The position numbers and the translations under genes were made by a program. From NCBI RefSeq assembly GCF_000439085.1, contig NZ_AUUA01000015.1:38789-102788 (forward strand): DNA of 64,000 bases, given 5' to 3'. Positions 51,649 through 59,133 of the stretch are shown here, piece after piece (within the stretch, counting starts at the first letter, position 1; each line of letters begins with the position of its first letter). The notes below the pieces were generated by a model. That model saw only the letters and a list, made by a program, of their open reading frames with translations. It was not told the origin of the DNA and made no database searches. This DNA is from Leminorella grimontii ATCC 33999 = DSM 5078 (GTDB taxonomy: Bacteria; Pseudomonadota; Gammaproteobacteria; Enterobacterales; Enterobacteriaceae).

Positions 51649-52788
51649 ATGAATTTTGAACTGACGGAAGAACAGACCCTTATTCGGGACATGGTCAGAG
51701 AATTCGTTGAGAACGACGTTAAGCCGATCGCAGGCGAGATAGACAAAGAACACCGCTTCCCCAGCGAAAGCATTGCGCCGATGGGCGAGCTGGGGCTGTT
51801 TGGCTTCAATATCGATGAGGCTTACGGCGGCAGCGAAGCCGACGTGCTCAGCTACGCGCTGGCGACGGAAGAAATGGCCAAGGTGAGCGCCGCTCACGCG
51901 ATGATTATGGGCTCACAGTGCTCCTTAACCGGCCCCATCATTCAGAAATACGCCAATGAAGAAACCAAAGCGCGCCTGCTGCCGGGCGTGGTGTCAGGCG
52001 AGAAGATCGGCTGCTTCTGCCTGTCGGAACCCGGCGCAGGGTGCGATGCCGCCGGCCAGCAAACGACCGCCGTGCGTCAGGGCGATTCATACGTGATTAA
52101 CGGCTCCAAGCTTTGGATCACCGCCGCGCCGCAGGGCGCCTTCTATATCGTTTTCGCCATGACCGACAAGAGCAAGGGTGTGAAGGGCATTAGCGCCTTC
52201 CTGGTAGAACGCGACAACCCCGGCATCAGCATTGGCCTGCCGGAAGAGAAGATGGGCATGAACGGCTCCGATACCTGTTCGGTCAGCTTCAGTGACTGCG
52301 TGGTAGCCGAAAGCGCCCGCCTGGGCGCGGAAGGGCAAGGATTCAGTATCGCGATGGAAACCCTCGACGGCGGCCGCTTGAGCTGCTCCGCCATTGCCTT
52401 GGGTATTGCGCAGAGCGCGCTGGATGCGACCATCACCTACACCAAAGAGCGCATTCAGTTCGGCAAGCCTATCGCCGCCAACCAGGGCGTGCAGTGGATG
52501 CTGGTGGAGATGGCAAACCAGGTGGATTGCGCCCGCATGCTGGTTTATCGCGCGGCGGCGGCCAAGATGGCGGGCGGTGATTATACCCGCGAAGCCGCAC
52601 AGGCCAAGCTCTACGCCTCAGAGGCGGCTACCTACGTCACTCAAAAGGCGGTTCAGCTGCACGGCGGTATGGGCTACACCAAATCGTATCCCGTGGAGCG
52701 CCTGATGCGGGAGGCCAAGCTTACCGAAATTTTTGAAGGCACCAGCGAAGTCCAGCGCATGGTCATCGCCAAGCACATTCTGGCCTGA
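51649..52788 (+). CDS. acdB: Acyl-CoA dehydrogenase / enoyl-CoA reductase (AcdB/CaiA-like)
   Basis: 379 aa, short-chain acyl-CoA dehydrogenase family. FAD/substrate signatures: CLSEPGAGCDAAGQQT, NGSKLWITAAP, QLHGGMGYTKSYPVERLMREAKLTEIFEGTSEVQRM; the catalytic base should be the Glu in the FEGTSE motif. In had and cai operons this enzyme works in the reducing direction, turning the 2-enoyl-CoA into the saturated acyl-CoA with electrons from ETF. Ribosome site GAGGGAG. Function direction inferred from neighbours. Confidence 0.9.
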   Translation: MNFELTEEQTLIRDMVREFVENDVKPIAGEIDKEHRFPSESIAPMGELGLFGFNIDEAYGGSEADVLSYALATEEMAKVSAAHAMIMGSQCSLTGPIIQKYANEETKARLLPGVVSGEKIGCFCLSEPGAGCDAAGQQTTAVRQGDSYVINGSKLWITAAPQGAFYIVFAMTDKSKGVKGISAFLVERDNPGISIGLPEEKMGMNGSDTCSVSFSDCVVAESARLGAEGQGFSIAMETLDGGRLSCSAIALGIAQSALDATITYTKERIQFGKPIAANQGVQWMLVEMANQVDCARMLVYRAAAAKMAGGDYTREAAQAKLYASEAATYVTQKAVQLHGGMGYTKSYPVERLMREAKLTEIFEGTSEVQRMVIAKHILA

Positions 52789-52843
52789 GTCAGAGCGTTT
52801 TTTCTATTAACCGTTTCATTCACCAGAATGGAGAGTACGAACT

Positions 52844-53620
52844 ATGAAACTTATTGCCTGTTGTAAGGTTGTTCACGATGAACAGGACATCACAACCCGC
52901 CCGGATCGCTCGTTGGCGACGGAAAATGCCGGTTTAAAAATCAGCCTATACGATCTTAACGCCATAGAGGCGGCGGTAGAGCTGGCGGCAGCGGCCGGCG
53001 GCGGCAGCGTGACGGCGCTGAGCGCGGGCGCAAAGGCCATGCAGGAAAACTCCAAGGTCCGTAAGGACATTCTGTCGCGCGGCCCGGACGACCTGACGTC
53101 GATAGCCGACGACGCCTGCACTTCTCTATACCCGGCGGAAGCGGCGAAAGTGCTGGCCGCCGCGGCGCAAAAAATCGGCTTCGATCTGCTTATTTGCGGC
53201 GAAGGCTCAGGCGACCTGTACGCACAGCAAACCGGGCTTTTGGTGGGGGAAATGCTGGGGCTGCCGTGCGTCAACGCCGTCAGCAAAATCACGGTGAGCG
53301 ACGGCAAGGTTGTGGTTGAACGAGATCTTGAAGACGTGGTGGAAGAGCTGGAGCTCACGCTGCCCGCCGTCGTCTCGGTATCGTCCGATATTAATACTCC
53401 AAAGCTGCCTTCCATGAAGGCCATTCTGGCGGCGAACAAAAAGCCGGTGACCCAGTGGGGCCTTGCGGATCTCGGCGTCGATATCTCTGCGCCGACCACT
53501 TCGCTGATAAGCGCCCGCGCGCCGGAGCAGGCGGACCGTCTGAGAGTGATCTTCGAGGGCGATTCGGACGACAACATTGCCGCTTTCGCCGACCACCTCC
53601 GGCAGGCGCTTAATCAATAA
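52844..53620 (+). CDS. ydiQ: Electron-transfer flavoprotein beta subunit, YdiQ/FixA type
   Basis: 258 aa. KLIACCKVVHDEQDITTRPDRSL, ISLYDLNAIEAAVELA, NSKVRKDILSRGPDDL and GEGSGDLYAQQTGLLVGEML closely follow E. coli YdiQ (recalled). With YdiR it forms the ETF that carries electrons between quinone-linked YdiS/T and the acyl-CoA reductase. 22 bases before ydiR. FixA-type ETFs are candidates for electron bifurcation. Confidence 0.92.
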   Translation: MKLIACCKVVHDEQDITTRPDRSLATENAGLKISLYDLNAIEAAVELAAAAGGGSVTALSAGAKAMQENSKVRKDILSRGPDDLTSIADDACTSLYPAEAAKVLAAAAQKIGFDLLICGEGSGDLYAQQTGLLVGEMLGLPCVNAVSKITVSDGKVVVERDLEDVVEELELTLPAVVSVSSDINTPKLPSMKAILAANKKPVTQWGLADLGVDISAPTTSLISARAPEQADRLRVIFEGDSDDNIAAFADHLRQALNQ

Positions 53621-53642
53621 TTTATAGGGGAGAAGATCCAAC

Positions 53643-54584
53643 ATGGCTAATTTATTACCCACCGTTTTTGTTTATGCAGATAAAGCGGAAAGGCTTGCCG
53701 AGCTGATTGCCCTTGCCCGACAGTGGGGCGAAAAGGTTAACGTCCTGTTTGTCGGCGGCGATGCGGACGTCAGCGCCTGCGTGAATCTGGGGGCAGATCG
53801 GGTGTATCACCTGCCGCAGCGGGAGGAAACGGTGGTTGAAGACTACGTTCCTTCGTTTGCTCAAATTATTAAAGAGTCCGGCTCGCGCGCTCTGGTGCTG
53901 CTGGCTTCGTCAAAGCGGGGCAAAGCGATAGCGGCCCGGCTGGGGGCGAAGCTTGAAGCGGGCGTTGCCAGCGACGTGCTTAGCCTGAGCGTAGAGGGTG
54001 ATTCCGTGTGCGTAACCCACCAGCTTTACGGCGGCCTGGCCCACGCGCAGGCGCAGATCGGCTCGCCTTATTCGGTGGTGACGGTCGGCAGCGGCCATGA
54101 CGTAGCGCCCGTAACCGACGCGGCGGCGGCCGAAGTCACTGTGGGTGAGTTCATAGCACCCGCGCACCCGCTTCGCCTGGTGGGGCGCCGTCCTAAGCAG
54201 GGCAGCTCGGTAGACCTCGGCAAAGCCAAGTGCGTCGTGGGCGTAGGGCGCGGGTTCGGCAAGCAGGAGGACATCGCGCTGGCCGCCGCATTGGCGAAGG
54301 CGGTTCACGGCGAAGTGGGATGCTCAAGGCCTATCGCCGAAGGCGAGGGCTGGATGGAGCACGAGCGCTATATCGGCGTTTCCGGCGTGGCGCTGGGTGC
54401 GGACGTCTATATTGCCACGGGCGTATCGGGGCAAATCCAGCACATGGTCGGCGTTAGCCGCGTGAAGACGATTGTCGCTATCAATAAAGACAAAAATGCG
54501 CCGATTTTCAACTTCGTCGACTATGGGATCGTAGGCGATCTCTACAAGATCCTGCCCGCGCTGACGGCCAGACTCGGTGGCTGA
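53643..54584 (+). CDS. ydiR: Electron-transfer flavoprotein alpha subunit, YdiR/FixB type
   Basis: 313 aa. LLASSKRGKAIAARLGAKLEAG, VVGVGRGFGKQEDIALA, EVGCSRPIAEGEGWMEHERYIGVSG, SGQIQHMVGVSRVKTIVAINKDKNAPIFNFVDYG: FAD-binding motifs of ETF alpha. The wording matches E. coli YdiR closely (recalled). It partners YdiQ. Repeat copy C lies in the 142-base gap to ydiS. Confidence 0.92.
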   Translation: MANLLPTVFVYADKAERLAELIALARQWGEKVNVLFVGGDADVSACVNLGADRVYHLPQREETVVEDYVPSFAQIIKESGSRALVLLASSKRGKAIAARLGAKLEAGVASDVLSLSVEGDSVCVTHQLYGGLAHAQAQIGSPYSVVTVGSGHDVAPVTDAAAAEVTVGEFIAPAHPLRLVGRRPKQGSSVDLGKAKCVVGVGRGFGKQEDIALAAALAKAVHGEVGCSRPIAEGEGWMEHERYIGVSGVALGADVYIATGVSGQIQHMVGVSRVKTIVAINKDKNAPIFNFVDYGIVGDLYKILPALTARLGG

Positions 54585-54610
54585 CGCAGGTTCCTCCCAG
54601 ACTACATGCG

Positions 54611-54688
54611 GCGCTCTTCCGACCGAGCACGATGGTGATATCAGCACAGCGTTTTTTCGGTCGGAATATTCACGGGAGCTGATTTTAT
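54611..54688 (+). repeat. Intergenic inverted-repeat element, copy C
   Basis: Third copy: GCGCTCTTCCGACCGAGCAC ... TTTCGGTCGGAATATTCAC ... GATTTTATAG. The ends TTCCGACCGA / TCGGTCGGAA are perfect inverted repeats. It lies about 40 bases before the ydiS start, inside the operon, and is closest in sequence to copy B. Confidence 0.75.
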
Positions 54689-54726
54689 AGGTTTGTCATC
54701 AATAGAGAATAGAAGGATAAAAACAT

Positions 54727-56013
54727 ATGGCAGACGATCTCTTTGACGCCATTATCGTAGGCGGCGGCCTTGCAGGCGGCACGGCCGCCTACGTGCTGGC
54801 AAAGGCCGGGTGCGACGTGCTGGTGGTAGAGCGCGGCAACTTTGCCGGAAGTAAGAATATGACCGGCGGTCGGCTGTATTCCCACAGCCTGGAAGCTATC
54901 ATCCCTGGGTTTGCGGATGAGGCACCGGTAGAACGGCGCGTAACGCGAGAGAAAATTTCCATGCTGACCGACGACGGCAGCGTGACGCTGGACTATCAAA
55001 GTTCCCAGCTGGAGGATGCGGGGGCGCGTTCGTATACCGTGCTGCGCTCGTCGTTTGACCAGTGGCTGATGGGCAAAGCAGAAGAGGCCGGCGCACAGGT
55101 AATTACCGGCGTTCGCGTCGACGAGCTGATTGTGAAAGACGGCAAGGTCTGCGGCGTCAAGGCCGGAGACGATGAAATCGAGGCGCGGGCCGTGATCCTG
55201 GCGGACGGCGTTAACTCCCTGTTGGCCAAGAAGCTCGGAATGACCCAGCGCGTTAACCCGCATACGGTGGCCGTAGGGGTAAAAGAGCTGCTGGAGTTTA
55301 CGCCCGAGCAGATGGAAGCGCGGTTTGGCTGCTCGGGCGATGAAGGGCTGGCCTGGCTGTTTGCCGGTACGCCGTCAGGCGGGCATATGGGCGGAGGCTT
55401 CCTTTATACCAACAAAAACACGGTATCGCTGGGGCTGGTTTTAGGGCTGCACAACGTAGACAAATTTAGCCGCAGCGTTCCCCAAATGCTGGAAGACTTT
55501 AAGCATCATCCCGCCGTGGCGCCGCTCATTAAGGACGGAAAGCTGCTGGAATATTCGGCCCATATGGTGCCGGAAGGCGGTATGAATATGGTGTCGGAGT
55601 TGGTGGGCAATGGCGTCGTCGTCGCCGGGGACGCGGCGGGCTTCTGCCTTAACGTCGGCTATACCGTGCGCGGCATGGATCTGGCGATTGCCTCAGGCGA
55701 GGCGGCCGCGAAGGCGGTGCTTTTGGCGAAAGACAGGAATGATTTTAGCCGCAAGGGGCTCGAAGCCTACCGGACGCTGCTGGACGACAGCTTTGTGATG
55801 AAAGACATGCGCTTGTATAAAGATCTGCCCGCTTTTCTGGATAACTCACGTTTTTTCGTGGACTATCCGGCGATGGCCGCCGGCGCGATGCGGGACATGT
55901 TCGTCATTAGCGGCCCGGAGCGCCCGTTGCGCAAGAAGCTGATATCTCGCGTTAAGAAAGTCGGCGTAATGAATCTGATCAAAGACGGATTTAAAGGAGT
56001 GCGAGCGATATGA
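54727..56013 (+). CDS. ydiS: ETF-quinone oxidoreductase-like flavoprotein, YdiS/FixC type
   Basis: 428 aa. N-terminal FAD Rossmann motif DAIIVGGGLAGGTAAYVLAKAGCDVLVVERG, then SKNMTGGRLYSHSLEAIIPGFADEAPVERRVTREK and VVAGDAAGFCLNVGYTVRGMDLAIASGEAAA. It matches YdiS/FixC in length and wording. With FixX-type YdiT it should exchange electrons between the quinone pool and ETF at the membrane. The stop overlaps ydiT (ATGA). Confidence 0.93.
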   Translation: MADDLFDAIIVGGGLAGGTAAYVLAKAGCDVLVVERGNFAGSKNMTGGRLYSHSLEAIIPGFADEAPVERRVTREKISMLTDDGSVTLDYQSSQLEDAGARSYTVLRSSFDQWLMGKAEEAGAQVITGVRVDELIVKDGKVCGVKAGDDEIEARAVILADGVNSLLAKKLGMTQRVNPHTVAVGVKELLEFTPEQMEARFGCSGDEGLAWLFAGTPSGGHMGGGFLYTNKNTVSLGLVLGLHNVDKFSRSVPQMLEDFKHHPAVAPLIKDGKLLEYSAHMVPEGGMNMVSELVGNGVVVAGDAAGFCLNVGYTVRGMDLAIASGEAAAKAVLLAKDRNDFSRKGLEAYRTLLDDSFVMKDMRLYKDLPAFLDNSRFFVDYPAMAAGAMRDMFVISGPERPLRKKLISRVKKVGVMNLIKDGFKGVRAI

Positions 56014-56294
56014 CTAAGGTCAACGTAGACGTTAAGCTGGGGGTCAATAAGTTCAACGTCGATGAGGGCAACCCCCATATTGTTCTGGCGGACGACATCA
56101 ATCCGGCTGAGTTTAAAAAGCTGATGACCGCGTGCCCTGCGGGGCTGTATAAGCAGGACGAAAAAGGGCAGTACCTGTTTGACTACGCGGGATGCCTGGA
56201 ATGTGGAACCTGCCGCGTGCTGTGCGGCGATACTATTCTTGCAAAGTGGGAATACCCCTGCGGCACTTTAGGCATTGAGTTTCGGTACGGTTAG
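56010..56294 (+). CDS. ydiT: Ferredoxin-like protein YdiT/FixX
   Basis: 94 aa. KLGVNKFNVDEGNPHI, CPAGLYKQDEKG, CLECGTCRVLCG with the 4Fe-4S cysteines, and the conserved C-terminal GTLGIEFRYG. Small partner of YdiS. Last gene of the operon; a strong palindromic hairpin follows at 56313-56334. Confidence 0.94.
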   Translation: MTKVNVDVKLGVNKFNVDEGNPHIVLADDINPAEFKKLMTACPAGLYKQDEKGQYLFDYAGCLECGTCRVLCGDTILAKWEYPCGTLGIEFRYG

Positions 56295-56312
56295 TTGATA
56301 CACCCTCGATTT

Positions 56313-56334
56313 CCCCTCGGCCCGGGCCGAGGGG
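56313..56334. terminator. Bidirectional hairpin between ydiT and the AraC-type gene
   Basis: Perfect 22-base palindrome with half CCCCTCGGCCC (56313-56323) and its complement (56324-56334), in the gap between convergent genes. GC-rich; T-run is weak (ATCGTTTA) on the + strand. Likely ends the had/ydi operon. Confidence 0.65.
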
Positions 56335-56365
56335 GATCGTTTAGCGGGATACGGCCTGAAAGCTA

Positions 56366-57331
56366 TTACCGAAAAGAGTGCACCTTGCGGTATTCCGACG
56401 GCGTCATTAAATATTCGGATTTAAATTTACGGCTCAGATTTGAAATATCGCTAAATCCACAGTCGTAGGCGAGTTGGGTAATATTTCGGTCCGCCATAAG
56501 AGGATTCATCAACGCGGCCTTATAGTTCTCAAGGCGTTTTTGATGTATCCAGCGATTAACGGAAGTGCCCTGTTCGTGAAAGAGTTTTTGTAAATACCTG
56601 ACGGATATTCCGCAGGCATTGGCGCAGTCGCTAATATTCAGGTCAGGGTTTGACAACCTATCTTCGAGATACTGCTGGGCAAGATAAAAAATGGTTGAGC
56701 GCCCCGCGCTTTGGGGCGGCATCGCCATGCTCAGCTCGCTGAGCGCCGAGGTTATCAGATTAAGCAGAATGTCCGCCAGCTGCTGGGAATGCTGCTGAGG
56801 GATTGAGTCCAGAAAAGGAACATATTTCATAATAAAGCCATAGACCAGCGCGCCGGTGACGCTGTTGCCGCGGATGGCCCTGGCCGTCAGGTTCTGGGTA
56901 TTGCCCAAGCGGTTAGCAAACTTTTCTCTCGGAATAAGAATTTTGAACAGTGAATAGTCGTCGTCAAAAGACCAGGACGCGGGACGAGCCATGTCAAAAA
57001 AGCAGAAATCGCCCTGTCGTAAAAATGCGGTTCTTCCGTCCTGAGACAGGTAACCGGTGCCGGAACGCTGCAGCTCAATTTGAAAATGTTCTTCCTGACT
57101 TTGCTTTTGCGCCGCCGGCCTGCTTTTGGCGCTGTGCCCGTTGGATTCCAGCTGAAGAAAACGAAGATCCATCACCCGCTGCTCGACGATATTGGCATAA
57201 AAACGCGAGTGGGAGGGTAGCTCTACCTGATTGCACTCGTAAGAAGATAAAAAGCGCCCCTTTACGGTGTCTCTGAATACGCCGAACTTTTCTGCGTCAG
57301 GAATATCTTGAGTGGTAAAAATGCTTCTCAT
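56366..57331 (-). CDS. AraC-family transcriptional regulator (FeaR/YdiP-like)
   Basis: 321 aa. N-terminal AraC-binding-type beta domain (QEEHFQIELQRSGTGYLSQDGRTAFLRQGDFCFFDMARPASWSF), a helical linker, and two C-terminal helix-turn-helix units (ISDCANACGISVRYLQKLFHEQGTSVNRWIHQKRLENYKAAL; ITQLAYDCGFSDISNLSRKFKSEY). FeaR-like regulators sense aromatic amine/aldehyde signals; the ydi locus of E. coli also has an AraC member (YdiP). Convergent with the operon, so it is its probable activator. Ligand unknown. Confidence 0.85.
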   Translation of the reverse strand: MRSIFTTQDIPDAEKFGVFRDTVKGRFLSSYECNQVELPSHSRFYANIVEQRVMDLRFLQLESNGHSAKSRPAAQKQSQEEHFQIELQRSGTGYLSQDGRTAFLRQGDFCFFDMARPASWSFDDDYSLFKILIPREKFANRLGNTQNLTARAIRGNSVTGALVYGFIMKYVPFLDSIPQQHSQQLADILLNLITSALSELSMAMPPQSAGRSTIFYLAQQYLEDRLSNPDLNISDCANACGISVRYLQKLFHEQGTSVNRWIHQKRLENYKAALMNPLMADRNITQLAYDCGFSDISNLSRKFKSEYLMTPSEYRKVHSFR

Positions 57332-57620
57332 AGTGCGCTCACTTTTATTGAAGTATTACTTACTGTCATCCATAAAGAGCAAAATTAAGATATAACATCG
57401 AATCAATGTTCCATTACGAATCGGTTTGGAAATAAAAAAACAAAAATGTTATTTAATTATATTTTTCAGCAATGTTAATAAAATGAAAATTTATTTATCT
57501 AGCGCTCAAATATTAATTCTTTTTTGAGCTCGCTATTTTATCACTGGGTAGGGTTCTATATTAATTTAATTGCCGATAATTCGAGGGCGATCGCGCTTTT
57601 TATGCGACCGCCCGTCAATT
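57332..57620. other. AT-rich region between yccM-like gene and the AraC-type gene
   Basis: 289 bp, no gene. It contains the terminator of the leftward yccM-like gene (57585-57613) and the presumed promoter of the AraC-type gene. Very AT-rich (runs of A and T at 57420-57480). Confidence 0.5.
57585..57613 (-). terminator. Terminator of the yccM-like gene
   Basis: GGGCGATCGC (57585-57594) / GCGACCGCCC (57604-57613) form a 10-bp stem with one G-U on the leftward RNA, starting 8 bases after the stop codon. The following leftward sequence is AT-rich. Confidence 0.65.
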
Positions 57621-58760
57621 TTATGGATGGCCCATCATCTGTGCGCCGGGGATCAGCCTGAAGTACATCTGTTCGGGGACTGGACTGTTCCAGCCGTCGA
57701 TGTACATTGCGTAACCGATAATGCCGAAAAGGATGCCTAGTACCAGAACAGTCATTGCAGCGCCGGACAGCGCGGCCTGTCGCCACAGGGGTTTAGCCCG
57801 CTCGCCGGCCTCTGGCCGCGAGCCCACAGGCTTAACGAGAGAGAAGTGAAGCGTTGAGGCTACCGGGCAGGATTCAACGCAGGTCATGCAGGCGGTACAT
57901 TCAACGGTTCTCACCTGAATCAGCCTGTCCACCGGGATGTTGGACGGGCAGGCCTTGGCGCACTTGCCGCAGTCAATGCAGCTTGCGGCGTTGCGGCGGA
58001 TTTTAAACGGCGAAAACAGCGAGAAAATCCCCAATAGCGCCCCGTAAGGGCAGAGGTAGCGGCACCAGAAGTTGCGGATAAGCAGGCTGGCGAAGGTGAA
58101 GGCGAATACGCAGGCCAGCGTGATGGCCCCTACGTTGCGAAAGAAGTCGAGCATTTTGACGTCGGCGATCAGGCCGTAGGGCGACATCAGGAACATATAG
58201 ATGCCCTGCGCCGGCATGGGAAGGGCAATGTAGAGGAAGAAACCGAGCAGCAGGTATTTCAGCCCGCGCAGGGGAATGTCCAGCCATTTTGGCAGCGTGA
58301 AATTACGCCCAAACAGCCTTTTGCCCAGCGCCCCCACCAGTTCGGAAAGGGTGCCTATCGGGCAGAGCCAGGAACAGAACGACTTTTTCAGCAGCAGGCT
58401 TATCAGGATAAACGCGACCAGCAGCAGCATGGCGGCGGCGTGAACCGGAGGAAGCTGATGGGTTTCCCAGGCAAACTTCAGGTTCATCAGGCCTGCGATC
58501 GGCAGCCAGCCCTCGATGCCGCCCGGTCTCGGCACGTAAATACTGGCTCCGCCGGTCTCAAAATAGCGCACCCAAAAGTAGAAGGCGACGCCGATATAGA
58601 TATTGAACGCCAGCAGCAGAAACTGCGTCGCCCGACGCCAGGTTGAGGCGTTTCGCCAGTCGTTCCAGGGGAGCTTACCGCCCGTGGTGCCCGGCCTGCG
58701 CTGCCAGCGCTGCCTTGCTTTTTCACTTACGGATTTTTCACTTACGTTTTTTTCACTCAT
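57621..58760 (-). CDS. yccM: YccM/NapH-like 4Fe-4S membrane protein
   Basis: 379 aa. About five membrane helices, two NapH-type CxxxCP motifs facing the cytoplasm (CSWLCPIG, CRYLCPYG) and two ferredoxin 4Fe-4S motifs (CIDCGKCAKACPSNIPVD; CTACMTCVESCP). The family passes electrons between quinol and periplasmic or soluble redox partners. The N-terminus contains a threefold VSEK repeat. It is not in the had operon but lies next to its regulator, so a link to the hydroxy-acid pathway is possible but unproven. Confidence 0.85.
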   Translation of the reverse strand: MSEKNVSEKSVSEKARQRWQRRPGTTGGKLPWNDWRNASTWRRATQFLLLAFNIYIGVAFYFWVRYFETGGASIYVPRPGGIEGWLPIAGLMNLKFAWETHQLPPVHAAAMLLLVAFILISLLLKKSFCSWLCPIGTLSELVGALGKRLFGRNFTLPKWLDIPLRGLKYLLLGFFLYIALPMPAQGIYMFLMSPYGLIADVKMLDFFRNVGAITLACVFAFTFASLLIRNFWCRYLCPYGALLGIFSLFSPFKIRRNAASCIDCGKCAKACPSNIPVDRLIQVRTVECTACMTCVESCPVASTLHFSLVKPVGSRPEAGERAKPLWRQAALSGAAMTVLVLGILFGIIGYAMYIDGWNSPVPEQMYFRLIPGAQMMGHP

Positions 58761-58949
58761 TGCTCTTCAATTGCCCCGCGTGATTATCTTTTTTCAACGC
58801 CGCCTGTCGGCGCGCCGGAGGGGATAGTTGGGCCACGTTACCACGCATGCGGCGGTTAAAAATTGATTTGTGCCTTGTAAATGCATGTTTTATTGTTTTT
58901 TAGCTCATTGATTTTTATAAGAAGAACATATTTTACCGAGGACTGGGTA

Positions 58950-59052
58950 TAAAAAACGGCCTCTAAACGTTAGAAGCCGCCGGTAGGTTCGCAGCATATC
59001 GAAAGGGAAGGCACAAACGCTATCCAATGTATTAGCCATCCTTCGCTTGAGT
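58950..59052 (-). ncRNA. Predicted small RNA divergent from gss
   Basis: Leftward promoter with perfect -35 TTGACA (59087-59082), 17-bp spacer and -10 GCTAAT (59064-59059); predicted start A at 59052. About 100 nt later is an intrinsic terminator: GGCTTCTAACGTTTAGAGGCC on the leftward RNA (58978-58958, one mismatch) followed by six T's (58956-58951). It contains no convincing ORF of its own. I do not recognise it as a known enterobacterial sRNA. Not experimentally supported. Confidence 0.55.
58951..58978 (-). terminator. Intrinsic terminator of the predicted sRNA
   Basis: Stem GGC-CTCTAA / TTAGA-GCC at 58958-58978 with one mismatch and a two-base centre, followed leftward by a run of six T's. 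No leftward gene body ends here, which points to a short independent transcript. Confidence 0.7.
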
Positions 59053-59133
59053 GCTATCATTAGCTCACTTCTGTAGTTCTGTGTCAAAAGGCAGGCGTCC
59101 TAGTGCCATCCTGCCGTCTTTGGAGTCAGTCTC

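Noticed and set aside
58905..59087. 60-codon leftward ORF upstream of gss
   Set aside because: It reads through the strong intrinsic terminator at 58951-58978 and has no ribosome site; the promoter-terminator pair fits a non-coding RNA better.
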